A DNA stretch of 64,000 nucleotides from Apostichopus japonicus (GCF_037975245.1 NC_092569.1:29532168-29596167); one strand, 5' to 3'. Positions 38,000 to 51,169 are shown, counted from the stretch's first letter. A program made the numbers and translations. Notes: generated by a model from the letters alone, not told the origin.

Positions 38000-38325
38000 C
38001 TACACTGGTCGTATTTTCATCTCTGCATATTGTAGGCCGCAGTCGTATCCACTAAGACTACTCCAGAATATGTTCGTTCCTCGAGTTGAGCCGTCGTAGT
38101 CTCCGTTGAGGTGAGAATGTGCGCAATAGGCACAATAACTTCCGACAGGGAAATAATCGCAATAATATTCATAAGTACGGCAATAGTAATAATAATAATA
38201 ATAATGACTGCCGAACCACCAGGCTCCTTGATGCTTCTCGGCGCAGTTATAGGAACTCGACTCATCATAATCCCGGTCACGTGTGCTGAATTGTTTGTTG
38301 TTGCTACGCGACATAGCATCATAAC
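38000..38325 (-). CDS. Gene 2 exon 8, FReD2 P subdomain with Tyr-rich loop
   Basis: YDAMSRSNNKQFSTRDRDYD, NCAEKHQGAWWFGSH, then seven Tyr encoded by six TAT and one TAC before a final TAT? boundary at TGC; then CRTYEYYCDYFPVGSYCAYC, HSHLNGDYDG, GYDCGLQYAEMKIRPV, stop. The TAT run is a coding trinucleotide microsatellite (about 38186-38207). The exact Tyr count should be checked against reads because such runs are error prone. Confidence 0.92.
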
Positions 38326-41300
38326 CTACGGATTCGAGAAAGAAAACAAATTTCAAATGTTAAGTACACTCCACCGTACCGTTATTTATATTACTAATTG
38401 TTAGTATTAGTGCTTATCTAGTGATCTTTTATTTCTTAAAGCAATACAAAATGCTGTCATTTCAGATGTATTAACTGAAAGGTGATACCACATCAGTTTA
38501 TTATATACGATTTCATAGAGAAAAAATCACCGTAAAATTGTGTTGCCAATGTCTCCGTAAGCCTTTCAGTTATAGGTTTGCCTACGTGTATATATATAGT
38601 AAATTCCTCAATTTTGTCCCCTGCAAACTTTTATTTATTACGAATATTACCGATAACTAGCAGTAAGGTGTAACTAATATTATTGTATTTGGCACTCATT
38701 AGCAATCATATTGTTCTAAATTTCCAAAACTTTATTCAAATTGAAAACGGCATATTGGGAATGTGTCTGTTTTGCTTGTTAATTTTCATCTGCTCATTAA
38801 TTCAATAGTAATTTCATCATTCTGCGTTTAGTGCCCGATGTAGTAACATTTCTTACAGTATTATTTTCCCAAATTCTTAAAAGTTAAATATTTGTCCTTT
38901 ACTAAACAACGGAAAAATGAAAAATGCTGCATTCTGGGTCTATAGTTAAAACAATTCATTCATACAAAATCGATGAATCTACGTAGAATATTTCAAAGCT
39001 ACATTCCATCAATATTTGTGCAAGCTATGAAACTTCTTCCTGTCTACGTAGCTGTTTTCATACTGATCACGTGGCTATCACACAGTAGGCTAATTTGTGG
39101 TTTATAAACTTCTTGTTATGCTATTGGCTATTTATGTTCATTTTGTTTTGTTCATATTATGCTTACTTATGTGTGTAAAAATAACATACTTGTTTCATGT
39201 GTATTTGACAATGGTGTCCTCAGTACATCACCAAATTGTATCTTTGTCCACACAAATCATGAAGTTCAAATTTTAGAGATACAATGACCTTCTTTTGTTA
39301 GCACTGTCAGTCAGACTGATCACAAATGACTGAATAAAGATATAAATATGTCACTGCGTGGCTACATTAAGGTACTTTCTCAATTACTTTAAACATAAAA
39401 AGTTGATAAGTTGAAATGTTTATACAATATGTATATGTATGTATATTTAATATGTTTCTTATTTTATTATTTTTTATATGATTGATTTTCAATGTGAAAA
39501 AGTTAAGAAATAAATGCCCAGTATAGCGTATTTACTTATCTTTCATGATTTGTAGGTATCGCAACTATATAAAATACGTTACGAGGGAAACGGAAATTAG
39601 ATAGGAAGTGTAAATATGAATATAGGGATATTAAATATATTTCAGGTTCAATATGAAGCTCCATGGAAAAGTGACTAGATGCTTAAGAGACGAATGAGTT
39701 TCACACTTGGGTGTTTGTAGCTGCCTACCTATTACTTCTAATTACCATATTTAGTGAAATATTTGCATTAGTCTTTTAAGAACTACTAACTATTAACGTG
39801 AATATTCCTTGCAATATGTTAATCAATCGTGTGTCATTAGACATATGTAAGATCATATTTAAAACAGGCAGATACGCATTCATTGTAAAACAATGATGAA
39901 CGTAGAAAACGATATTGTTTTTTAGGATGCATGTAACTAGAAAATTGCAAATAATAATACTAAAAATTTACAGAAATGCTAACCTGAATTTCCACTATAT
40001 GATCCAATTGATAGTCGATATTTGTCCGCATCATCACTTATGCTGAAGGAGGAATAGAGGGCGTAATACGATGAACTGCTTGAATCTGTGAGGTCTATCC
40101 GGAGACTGTATTCTTTTTGATTGGTAATTGCGTGTATGTAATCATTACCAAGCCAGTGATCACCTCTAGGATGTTCAAATCCGGTCTTGTATTCAGCCCA
40201 GGTACGAAAGAAATCAACAGCGGCGCTAGATCGTCGCTGAATTACCTATGAATATTAAGAGAAGTATATACATGTAACAGGAGTAAGTGAGAAATATGTA
40301 ATGTGTCTTCCACACTTTTGCAGAACAAATGAATTCAGATACATGACACTGAACTGTATCAAATGTTCTTGCAAAACTCACCGTCCATCCCCCTCCGTTA
40401 CTTTCCATCTCACAGTAAACCTGAATGCCGCTTGGCCAACCATCAGGGTAAATGGTGTAAACTCCATCACTAGAACCATCAACGTAAAGCTCTTGGCAAT
40501 CCTTTGGGACTGCCTTGCGGGTACACGTAACACCGTCACCTTCGTAGCCATCTATACAGTAACATCTACGAACACCTTCTCTGACATCACAAGTCGCGTC
40601 ATCACTACAGTGGTAACTATCTTCTACCATGAGTTGGTTATTGCTACAATTTGATCTTCTTGTACATCCTGAATTGACGTAAGACTCGCCGTTCTAAAGT
40701 TAATGAGAAATATTTAAAGAGAACGTCATGAAAATTAATTCAGTTACCTGAATTAACCGGACAAATTCACCGTTCTAAATAAGGAAAAAATATGATTAAA
40801 GTATGAATAAAAAGGACACAATCAATTTAATTCTGTTTCCGGTTAATGAAACTGTTTGAAGAAACATTAAAAACACAAATGACACAAACTATGGTTCTTC
40901 ATTCAGATATCTTGTGACACTAATGGGATTAAGTTATGTTTACTTGTGTATTACAGTATATTGGTTATTGTAAATGATTTGAAAATATAGGAACTTGCAA
41001 AAAATTAGTATTACCATACATTTCTTTCTTTTTGAAACTGTCAATCAAACATTGTGCAGTTGTAATTTCTGCTTTTAATTATGAAAGTCGTTATCATTTC
41101 TGTATTTTCGAAAATTATTCGCAAAACTTCAATTTTTTTTATCCTCAATGTAAAGAATGAAAGGGAAAAGAACTAGTGACAATACTGACCATTAATACAG
41201 TCCCCTTGTCAGCAGCGAAACAGCTGCATTGGTTCTGAGGAATGCAATCTTCACCCTGAATCATGTAATCACCAACACAAACACATTTCTCTAGTCCTGT

Positions 41301-44300
41301 ACGAGAGGTTGAGGAGATGCATGTGTCAGGGTCATCACACGTCCTCTCACATGTCTCATTGGAAAATGTCTTATTCGTTGGACACCATTCCAATTGAGAT
41401 TCTAGGAAGGAAGATCGTAAATCATGCAGTGGAAGATCTACTAGTAAAGTGGTGCATTCTACTAATTAATGTGTTAAATTAAAGTAAATCTTGAAGCTAT
41501 TGCCCGGATACTACAGAGAGGAACATTATAAAGAATTCAAACGACACTGATTTGTTATGTTAAGGGATGAATTGGTAGACCATGTAATTCAGTATTTAAC
41601 AATATGGATGCGATAGAGTAGACATGTAGTTTGTGATAATTTTACCAAAAAAATGTGAAGAGGTAAATCCGGGTGGATAGCTTTTGTATCAAAAACACGA
41701 TTTCTGATATCGTCAAGCATAATGACTCCCGAAACACAAAACACAAGTCAGCACCCCCACCCACCCCACCAACGGGGAGTAACTAATATTTTATTATAGG
41801 GAAGTATATTTGCATATTTGTTAGTTGATTGTTATTATTTATATAACTGAGTCACACCATGGCTAATTTTTAAATTGACTCACCTGCTGTTCCTCCGTAA
41901 GTTCCTACACTTGAGAGTTGATATTGCCCCAATTCATCCGAGATACGAAATTGGTCATATGTTACGTAGTAAGAATGTCCTGCAGCATTCTCAAAATCCA
42001 ATCTCAGTTGGTATATTTTTTGGTTCGTTAGAAAAGCTAATTTCTCATTTCCAATCCAAAACTCACTGCCAAGAAAACCGAAGCCGGTTTTGAAGTCTTG
42101 CCAATTCCTATTAAAATTTACAGAATCCAGTCGTCGCCGCTGTAACACCTGCAGTAGATATCGTATCGGAGTAGAAAGTTACTATCTCGAATTTGTATCG
42201 GTATAATCAACAGCAAAAATGTTTTTATGAATATGATCGCTTATTAAAACAAGTACTATGTATAAATATATAGCTTTAATTTACTTTGTGACAACTTTTA
42301 TTGTACCATTTGCATATGTTTAAATTAACTGTAACATCATACCCCTCAGCTCTGTAACCTAAGAGTCCAACAAAAGTGCACGCGTAAGTTTCTGATCCGT
42401 GTATTATATGAATGTATTGAAAATGCCAAATCAACTATTGCTGTTCCATACATTTTTCTGTTACGCTTACTTGAAGTCAACATTATTTAACGTGTTTAGA
42501 ACAATAATATGATTGATAATAAACTACAAAACAGACGATGCGATGACATTCCATGTAATGTGAAATGAAACACAGTAAGGCTTACCGTCCATCCACCGTT
42601 ATTGAATTCATTATCACAGTAAGCTTCAAACGGTTCTGGGTATCCGTCTGGTTTGATGAGGTACACGCCAGATGTATTATGGGTAGAGGAGCAGGTATTC
42701 AATACTTCCTTGCAATCTCTTGGGTATTCAGGTTGTTGAAAAACAAAGTATGAGGAATCTGTGTGAAGAACGAAGATCATTTTGATATCATGAAATTACA
42801 AAAAATTGCTAAGAATGATTTGTTATTAACATTAATAGATCGCGTTCCACGTTATTCGTAGAAGTTGAATATTTCAGTATAAACATATCGATATCTATTC
42901 AGCAAAACCTGTTTATTCCGCTGTTTTGTTTAAAAAAAAACAGAGATAAGTTCCAAGCGATGACAATGGACACTTGACATAAACAAAAAGTGTATTGAAT
43001 TAAGTAACCAACACAAATGTGACCGTCAGCCATTTGTCAGTACTAATAGTTAAGGGTAACCGATTCTCAAAATAAGACTTTCATTAGTTTGACCTACCTG
43101 ATGATTGCTTCCCGACGCTTGCGACGACCTGTATTTTAAATAAAATAAATGTTACTCGAATTAAAAGGACAATTATTTACCTGTATCTATTGACAGTAGT
43201 GAACTTTATATTGGAGTTATATCAAATGAGTTACAGAATGATGCAAACTTGATCTGCTGGGGCAATATTCTTCCGCTCGATCCTTATGTTCATATTAGAA
43301 CTTCAATTCAAGCTTACTTCCATAAGTCACGGAATAGGTCAAATCTCATGGACTTAAGCTTTACTGCAGTTCAGCCCCTTCATTTCCTCTTCCTTGCATT
43401 TAAATAGATAAAACATGAGTGACTTTCAATCAGCTAAATATAAGAAACAAACTTTTACCTGCAAACCTTTACAAGGAAGACAAAATCACTTTGATGCATG
43501 ATTGGCAACTAACTACCAGAACAAAGACCAGACAAAACGTAAACAATTTCCTTTTCTTTGTTCGTGTCATACGTGTTGGACATATATCTCCTCACAGTAT
43601 AGGATGTATGTGTTACGTTTGTTATGGAGAAGATGTTCGAAGTATTACAGGTGACAGTATGTAACTATAATGGATTTTTCTTTGGATTTACTTATTGCGT
43701 GAGAGTTTTCAAAGAATATGAACGGAAATGATCAGCTGTTGCAATTTTACACTTAAGGTAAGATATTACAAACATTAAAAGTGTTTAACATTTTAAGATA
43801 GATCAGTGTAATACGGCGCTTTGTTGTATACTTTGTTTTCAATCAGCTTCATATATAATATATTAGTTTAGCAAAATATCAAATATTAAATACATTGTTA
43901 GTATCGTACGTGGTCTAAGCTATTAAGTAGCTATGGTCTGCTATAGAAATGAAAATGGTGGTGAATTGACATTTTTGCGTCATTTTCTGTTTCTTTTAAT
44001 GAATATTAATGTAGGGTGGATTTCAAAGAACATGAAAACAAAGGTTAGCCTTTCTTTAAATTAAATTTTCGGCAAATGGAATTGAATTTGGTACTCAGTT
44101 TGTTATTTCAGTTAAACGGATTGTTTATAAAGCTATTATCAGTAAAGTTGCTTGGCAATTTTTAACTGACATTTGAGTACATTGTATGACGCTAAAAAAG
44201 TCAATCGAAAGCTAAAATGATCTTTCCCAAAACTAATCTACGAAGACAATCATGAATAATGTTACTAGCAACGCACATAGTTATTTAATTGAGCTATTAT

Positions 44301-47300
44301 TTAGCTGACAGTCGGTCACCTTTTTACAAAAAAATCATAAAAGTGAATCTACGAAGCTGCCATCTGAGAACAATTCTTCGAAAATAATAAATTGGGCAAC
44401 CATAAGCACTCTTGAAAACACTTTAAAAAACTTAATACATTCAACGTACAATATGCTAACGAGGTTACACAGGTACTAGATATTCCTTGAATACGAAAAT
44501 AACGTACATATGGTTGGAAACATATTCCACACTGTGTGTTTCATACTATATTTGTTAGCAAATTGTAAAACATTTTCTCGGTAAATATTTAAGAGTGAAT
44601 TAAAAGATTGATCATTATACTATACTGGAAGAAAATATAACTGGAGAACCTGCCTCCAACAGGTTGATTTAATGAACAAACTCATTCCTTGGCAAAATAT
44701 TGTATCTTAAAAATGTGCTGCTTTTGCGATGGGAAAAAACATTGTTATTCCGGAGAAATTGAAAGATTTCCTCATTTGTTCCAAATGATCTCGATTTATA
44801 CGTTGCTTTACAGTCGTCTGCGACAAGCCAAATTTGCTGGTAACTTCAGATAACATTTAATTTTTCTCTGGCTTATATGTTAACAGTAAACTTAACATAC
44901 TTGTGGGATAACCTTGCTAAAGATATGACGCTTTGGTAAAAACATAATAATATAATAATTTTCTCTACTTGATTAAGTTTGAGAAACAAAATTAATAGTT
45001 TGGCTAAACTTTGTTTCTTGACAATGTTTTCGTTTTTTCTATGAAAAGAAAATAGAAGAAGTCGAAACATTTCCTCCTTAGTTCCGAATAATCTCGAACG
45101 ACTAATAGCATTCACAGTTGTCTAGGACAAGCCAAATTTGCTGGTAACGTGACACACATTAACAAATAATTTTTGTTTTGACAGTAATCGTGTGATGACC
45201 TGACCAAGGAAATAACGTTCTAGTATTTAAACTATAATAATGAAAATTTCTCCAAGCAGATGAGAGGAAATATCTGTTTGGTTCTTTTACAATTTGTCAG
45301 ACGTTATCTCAATGTTGAGGCATAATGAGTCTTACCCACAACATCTTCAGTTTGTGTTAAAACTCTTGATGACGTTATTTGTTTTTTTAAAGGATTTTAA
45401 ATCTGTTTCTAATGGCATAGATCTGCGTGGCAGAGATTATAAATTTAAATATGGTATGGCATTTACATTTCTAGCGTAACAGCAGAATGCATTATGTTTA
45501 TTCTATTTTGACGAAATACTTTTGCATAAGGTAACTATTTACTAAAAGACTATTTCAACGAGTAGATTTTAAAATGAAACAAAAGATGTATAATTAAATG
45601 GCTGAGACAATTGAATTTATACCATATGATTGAATATAAATATTTGAACATTTTACGTATTTGTTACAAGAAACTGACAAAAGAAAAATGATGAAATGAG
45701 GTTATGAAAACAGGGAAAATAGAAGGAATAAAAGGTTTAGAATCCTTCTCATCCAGTGGGAAATGAAAACCGACAATCGTTTCCTAACATATCATATTTT
45801 TTTGTTATTTGTAACCTGTGCCTTATGAAAATGTACAAACCAAAACTTGGCAAAACTGTGTATATATATTTATATGTTATCGGGAAGTCGCAGTGAAGGA
45901 ATTGGTGAAATGACGTTTGCATGGGTTCGCGTGACGTTAAGAATTGATATAAAAATACGTTTTGGAAGTGGTTTTCTTTAGGTGTTCTGTTAAAAATAAA
46001 TGTCAGTGTCTGAATAAGGAAAACGTCACTTCGTATACGAACTCAATACAGTGAGCAAAGTGTTTCACACAAGTCAGAGAGAAACAGTGAATTCATATGA
46101 TCATCGTTACAGATTGTAGGGTGAATTTTTAAATTTGGGAAGTTAACACTTTAAAGTTTATATTCACCCAAAGTATAATCAGTAAATGAATCGTTTTTAA
46201 TCTACAACTTCATAATTTATGCTTGGTTTCTTGGTATTATAAGCATGTCCTTCAAATGAAATAAATTTCGCTGAAACCATTACATCCCCTCTATCATCTA
46301 TTGATAAGATGTAAATTTGGATTAGAAATTGGCTACCTAACAGTACGATCGGTTTTTGTCGGATTGAATAGATCTAATTTAAAGGTGTGAAGAGGAATAC
46401 CATTTATCTTGGCTGAGATATAGTTATAGTGTGCAAAATATCTAAAATGTGCTTTTTCTCAAAATATTAACAGTATATCAAAAACAATTCCCTTGTGTAA
46501 TTTAAAAAGCAATACTCTATTTGAAAGAAAGGAAAGAGACAAATAGGGAAAAATATCAAAACATTAACAAATTTTGAAATATTTTCAACTAGTGACTTTT
46601 GCAAGACCTTTTTTTTTAATAAGTGATTTTCCGAGCCTTGTTCAATTAAAGTAGCTACGTGTTAACTATTTTCCAGAGTCGACAAAACCTTTGTTAATAT
46701 CATATCAAGTGAATACTACTTCCTTATATACCTTGGTAAATTGTTTGAATTTGTTGGCAGATTTATGTCAAATGAACCGCACAGATGATTTTACGGAAGG
46801 CCAAAATGTATTCAAAATCTAAGACACTCTGTACTTTATGTTTATTGAGCTCATCCATATCTATAAAAATATGAAATCATAAAACTTGGCAAGTGTTAAA
46901 TATTTGTGTTAGAGTCTAGAAACAGCAGAACGGGAAATTACTTTTGTACAGATAAGAGTCACATTACGGTATTATATGAACTCAATAATTATACAGAATG
47001 CAATGAAAATACAATACTGTGTATGAAGAAATTAAGTTTATCTTAGAAAGACTGCATTAATAAATGATACACAAAGCAGTTACAAGTGTACTGTGTAATC
47101 GCGAAGTAAAATAAAGTTAAGCTTTTGTCTCTTTCTAGTCACAGAAACTACAGTTGCTCCTGAATTTTGAGTCACATTTAACGATGTCAAGCTCTCTTCA
47201 AGTTGTAGCTACATAATTAAACTTGCTCAAATTAAACTTTAAAATTGATTCTTGCTAGTTTTCTAAAACGTGAGATGTAAGATGTTGAATTGAAAATATA

Positions 47301-48601
47301 TGAACATGAAATGGTGAGACGTACTTTGTTTGAAAAAAAACTTAGTTTACTCTTTGGTATACACAATTCATGATAATTAATTGGGGTATGTTTGCTGATT
47401 AGAGGCTTCAATAGATCGCAAATGCGCATTATGCATAGCGTAGTTGAAATTACCTATGAAAATCCACATTTTTTAATTTCTCAAAGAACCCAATTGTGTA
47501 ATAAAGTGATTCAAATGTTTCGAGTATCAAACGGATCAGTGATTCAAATTATTGAGTTTCATAACTTTGCTATTACAAAGAGAATAAACTGATGTAGTCA
47601 AGATAATTTGGAGAACAAAAATATATGAACTACTATATACTATTCACAGCATTGACTTGTTAGTCTTATTTTAAAGTTGTTCACGTTTTTAAATATCAAA
47701 ACAAATGAATAATGCCCTATATTATAGGAAATATGGAAAATGAGTATAGATTGAGAAACTTAACTTAGTTTGAATTAAAATTGAACTTCGGATTTTAAAT
47801 ATGTTTTAGTTTTAATAGTAGCGACATACTTTGTAGAACTATTGGAATAAGAGAGTATAACGTTTTCAATAAATTCTCGTTCGTTGCAGAAATTTTCATT
47901 TGTAAGCTTTTATTACGCACAATAATGAAATGATAACTGTAAGAGACATACCGTGCACATTAGATTTATCAGGTAATTAAATTCAAAACGAATAAAACTC
48001 TGAGGGTATTTTTTGAAGACGTGGACATTTGGGAAGAAACTATTAAAATACATTAAATCTTGCCGAGGGGAAAAACATCAATTTGGAATTCGGAGGTTAC
48101 TAGAGATTCTTAAAAAAAAAGATAGACTATAATTACGGCAAAGGAGAGTACTGTAATTTGCATTTGAATTTAAAATGCAGTTAAAAACGTCAAGAGTGTA
48201 TCCACCTTGTATTAATAAATAATATCAAAGTTTGTAACGAGTAAATTGTATTAGTTTTTTATAGAGGTTTTTGTTTGATTGTATATTAGATAATTCATGT
48301 ATACAGGATGACGAAGATCCACAACAGGTGTTTTGTCTAGAAAGAGTCAAGTAGTTGCAGCAATATTTGATACGACCACAAGTTGAAAGCGTTTCCCTTT
48401 TACGAAGGACATATTAAATTTAGCCGCACATCAGAACATATTGATAGCTGTACACGTCAAAGTTACCCCCCAAAAATAGTTGAAATATATGAGATGAAAA
48501 GCAAAGTTTTAAAGACTTACCATTTCTGATCCAAGTGAATTCCATAGCGTCAACACTGTCAAGAAACTTTGGCAAACTTGTCTCCCTCGAAATTTCGCCA
48601 T
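38000..48601 (-). CDS. Gene 2: secreted TIL-EGF fibrinogen-related lectin, two FReD modules
   Basis: Same eight-exon plan as gene 1: 48521-48601, 43098-43128, 42586-42758, 41884-42148, 41190-41401, 40382-40693, 39984-40245 and 38000-38325. All splice sites and phases agree; 553 codons plus stop. Most exons differ from gene 1 at only a few residues (one in the 104-codon EGF/FReD2 exon), but the first half of the last exon differs at about 8 of 39 positions before the inserted loop. The Ca loop reads D-R-D-Y-D, where gene 1 has D-R-D-N-D, which may alter Ca binding. The inserted loop is 29 residues against 34, with a run of seven Tyr. Intron 1 is about 5.4 kb, as in gene 1. Role inferred as for gene 1. 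Confidence 0.88.
39984..40245 (-). CDS. Gene 2 exon 7, FReD2 middle part
   Basis: 262 nt. It differs from gene 1 near the start (SSAAVDFFRTW against SSASVDFYRTW); the remainder appears the same. Donor GTTAGC. Confidence 0.92.
40382..40693 (-). CDS. Gene 2 exon 6, EGF plus FReD2 N-terminal part
   Basis: 312 nt. The only protein difference from gene 1 that I see is SYHC for SYRC. Such near identity beside a divergent last exon suggests gene conversion, purifying selection, or both. Confidence 0.92.
41190..41401 (-). CDS. Gene 2 exon 5, TIL module
   Basis: Same nine-Cys pattern and length as gene 1. Changes seen are NKTF for NKIF, RTGLEK for RTELEK and GEDC for GENC. Confidence 0.88.
41884..42148 (-). 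CDS. Gene 2 exon 4, FReD1 middle part
   Basis: 265 nt like gene 1. Changes include FKTGF for FKNGF, LRLDFENAAGH for LRFEFENSAGQ and DELGQYQL for DEWGQYQI. It is again followed by TIL, not by a P subdomain exon. Confidence 0.92.
42586..42758 (-). CDS. Gene 2 exon 3, FReD1 N-terminal part
   Basis: SSYFVFQQPEYPRDCKEVLN, sequon NTS retained, AYCDNEFNNGGWT. About six residues differ from gene 1, with no indel. Confidence 0.92.
43098..43128 (-). CDS. Gene 2 exon 2, 31-nt linker exon
   Basis: VVASVGKQSS plus one base, completed to Asp by exon 3 (Gly in gene 1). The flanking introns are near identical to those of gene 1. Confidence 0.75.
48521..48601 (-). CDS. Gene 2 exon 1, signal peptide
   Basis: MAKFRGRQVCQSFLTVLTLW then NSLGSEM, donor GTAAGTC. 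The other frame that is open here overlaps this exon and extends into the intron; the codon-by-codon match with gene 1 and gene 0 supports the frame given. Confidence 0.85.
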
Positions 48602-48842
48602 GATTGCAGCGCATAAATTATAATGTAGAAAAGTTAGGAGAATGATCGTCTCTGAAGCGTGAGATGGTTATGACATAGACACTTGAGGGTGACCATCCAA
48701 CGACTGAAATGACAGGAATGGTACGGATGCTCATCCATACCATATATAGGAAAAAATAGCAACTTTGTTACTGCGCATGATCTTATCGGAAAAGTCGATA
48801 AGACCATTGTAGGCGTCCGTTAACGAGGCGTGTCCAGTGACA
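48602..48842 (-). promoter_or_regulatory. Promoter region of gene 2
   Basis: Near identical to 23576-23815. It adds a TATATA box (48743-48748) about 142-147 bp upstream of the ATG, where gene 1 reads differently, so the two copies may differ in promoter strength. Confidence 0.5.
48781..48803. promoter_or_regulatory. Inverted GATA pair upstream of gene 2
   Basis: Same 23 bases as at 23754-23776, with spacer GAAAAGT, at almost the same distance from the ATG. TGCGCATGA adjoins it in both copies. Confidence 0.55.
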
Positions 48843-49061
48843 ATGGAAAAGAGGTCTAATGTTCAAGTTGCTGTACAACAAGTAGTGGAAAATTCCTGTA
48901 AAGGGTATTTAGTGAGTTTGTTCAATCCAAGTTTAGAATCGGGTGTTTTCTTTCGCTGTTTTGTTGTGTTATATTCCATTTGCTATTCACAACTTAGCAG
49001 TATAGCCAATATAAAAAGTTTAATTGCCCCTTCTCGCAGTGTACTTCATTTAACTTTATAA
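48843..49061 (+). CDS. Small divergent ORF next to the gene 2 promoter (doubtful)
   Basis: Starts MEKRSNVQVAVQQVVENSCK, as in block 1. The C-terminal half diverges (SLFNPSLESGVFFRCF against RLFHLILESGGIFRCF) and this copy is longer. An in-frame ATG two codons earlier also exists. No family recognised. Confidence 0.2.
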   Translation: MEKRSNVQVAVQQVVENSCKGYLVSLFNPSLESGVFFRCFVVLYSICYSQLSSIANIKSLIAPSRSVLHLTL

Positions 49062-49947
49062 ACGAAGTTTGGAACTAAATTGTAATCTAACCCCAATATA
49101 CTTTCAGTCACCATATATTTTCCAACCTAGGCTTACGCTAAGCTATGATGAACAGGTCAATTTGGGTGTGGTACAAATAAAGTGACATGTCCCTATCAAT
49201 CTATATAAAATTAGGTTAATATCTGGTTAACATTAACGCTCAGTTGCTGTTTTTTTTTTCTGTTTATCAGTAACTAAAGAGCCTATTCACATAGAGATTA
49301 CGGTAACTACTGCTAATTACTACGGTAATTTTAAAGTTTTGTACCACAGTAACAACTGGACCGTGCTGATAAATCTGATACATCGGTAGCATTTGCTATT
49401 GCGACTACAGTAGATTGAGGATATGTGTAATCCCACAACATGCATCAAACTGGATTTTTTTTTGGGGGGGGGGAGATAAAAATATCATCAGATCTTACTG
49501 TAAGGCTAATAGAACATTCTACCGATTCCAGTCTTTACTGTGGTACAAGACTTTAAGATTTATAGTAGTTTCTGTGTTCCCTGTGTGTATCGGATGAACT
49601 AAGAGAAACACAATAATAAGAGTCAACTTGAGGAAAGTTAAGAAATTGAAAATCCTATATCCATGCGTTGATAAGCATGTTACAGAATAGAGAAAGCTAG
49701 TTGTCCCATGTATGAAGGGTAATATTTCAGATGAACAAATACACGATATATGAGACCTCATAAACAACAGCTCTGCTTTGGTTACGTCTTTCCTGTAGAG
49801 CTTGATAATATATAGCCTAAGTGATTTTTTCTTTAGAATAATTCCAAAGATTGATTCCAGAGTATGAAAATGTAATCCGATGTTTTCTATTCTTCATTAT
49901 TTAGGAAAAAGTGGTGGAAGAAGGCTGCTCCATTTAGGATTTAACAC
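49062..49947. other. Upstream flank of gene 2
   Basis: Pairs with about 23990-24560, with insertions. It includes a G8 run near 49464 and no recognised gene. Confidence 0.45.
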
Positions 49948-50502
49948 ACGCATTGTTCTCCTTCTCTATGAGACAATGAGTAGTTGCAAGTTTCTGGATC
50001 CTCACAAGTTTCTCACTGCAGAATGTTTTATTACTTTCCAGGAATGATTCTCAGAAAAGGAGATTTGCGTCTTTTTGTAAATATTTAAGTTTTGCTAGGT
50101 TTGGTTACGAAATACTTCGGTTGCTAGAGTTGATTGAGCACTTAAAGAATTAACATATATATTAGCACAACTGAGACCCTTGAAACTGTTAAGTATAACA
50201 GCTGCTTGATAGCTATAGTTAGCAAACCGTGATTAAATACGTCCGACTATGATATAATGTAGCTCATTTACCTGCTACTTCTCTTGATGCTCTTATACTT
50301 GATCATGTATACTGCCCCCATTCGTCTGAAATACGAAATTCATCGTAAGTTATGTTTTTTAACTTTAAAGAAGTGTTTTGATTGTTAAGAAAGCTATTTC
50401 GTCATTTCCAATCCAAAATTCGTCCAGCAACGCGAAACAGTTTTCGGAGCCTTCACATGTTCTATTTTAATTCACAAAATGTACTCGTCGTCGCTGTAAC
50501 AC
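49948..50502 (-). pseudogene. Decayed TIL and FReD1 middle exons of another gene copy
   Basis: 50272-50502 aligns with exon 4 of genes 1 and 2: VLQRRRV at the start, DEFWIGNDEIAFLT and EFRISDEWGQY in shifted frames, and a surviving donor GCAG|GTAAAT. It has lost its acceptor AG, gained an early stop (VN then TAA) and suffered deletions. 49948-50055 aligns with the TIL exon (near TCTGCAGTGAGAAACTTGTG and GAGAACAATGCG) with frame breaks. Order and strand match the intact genes, so this is the remnant of a lectin gene, not retrocopied. Confidence 0.75.
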
Positions 50503-50689
50503 ATTGAGCAGAACGCATCATATATTCAATTGGATACACGTGGGTCTTGCTTTCAATATTATAACTGCACGAACAGTTTACAATGTTCCGAGTAAATAGC
50601 CTCAGTTACATAAACCATTGTAAATGTGTTCAATTAATTGCTAGGATAAACACGAACACTTGTCTCACATAGGCATGCGGCCAAAAATA

Positions 50690-51125
50690 GAAATGTCAAA
50701 CGTTCCTCTGGCCTACATTGCCACAGTAGTGAGTTTCCGTTGTTATAACTGTTAGAATGATTATTGTACGTCGCGCATAACCACAACAAGAACAAAATGT
50801 ATATAAGCCATTTCAAATTTACACATTATTTTCTATCACATACACATCATAATTGATCAGTTACTTGCAAATTGCGAACTATGCCGTAAAGGCAGTTGAA
50901 AGTTTGGACCCAGTGTTGTGAAGTATAGGCACAGAAGTGTTAGCCTATTACGTACGGTCAAGTCCGAGGAAGGAGTGTTTAGGGGCAAAACCACATCCTT
51001 ATTTTCAAGCAGTTTCTCATTCATTATTTTTTATCCAGGGGAGATGTTTGGTCAAATTTGCCCTGCCACAACCAACCTCTACACCAACACTTCGCGGTGC
51101 AAGGATTTTTCTCCGTAACTGTTAA
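50690..51125 (+). repeat. Duplicated intergenic segment R2, copy 2
   Basis: Pairs with 9440-9970. Its position directly beyond the relic exons suggests that relic and segment arrived together. Confidence 0.7.
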
Positions 51126-51169
51126 TCCGTTAGCATCTTTCAGTGGGCTACTAAAGTGACTTGATACAT

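Noticed and set aside
49948-50502. Functional fourth lectin gene between genes 2 and 3
   Set aside because: Early stop, frameshifts, deletions and a lost splice acceptor; only two exons are detectable.
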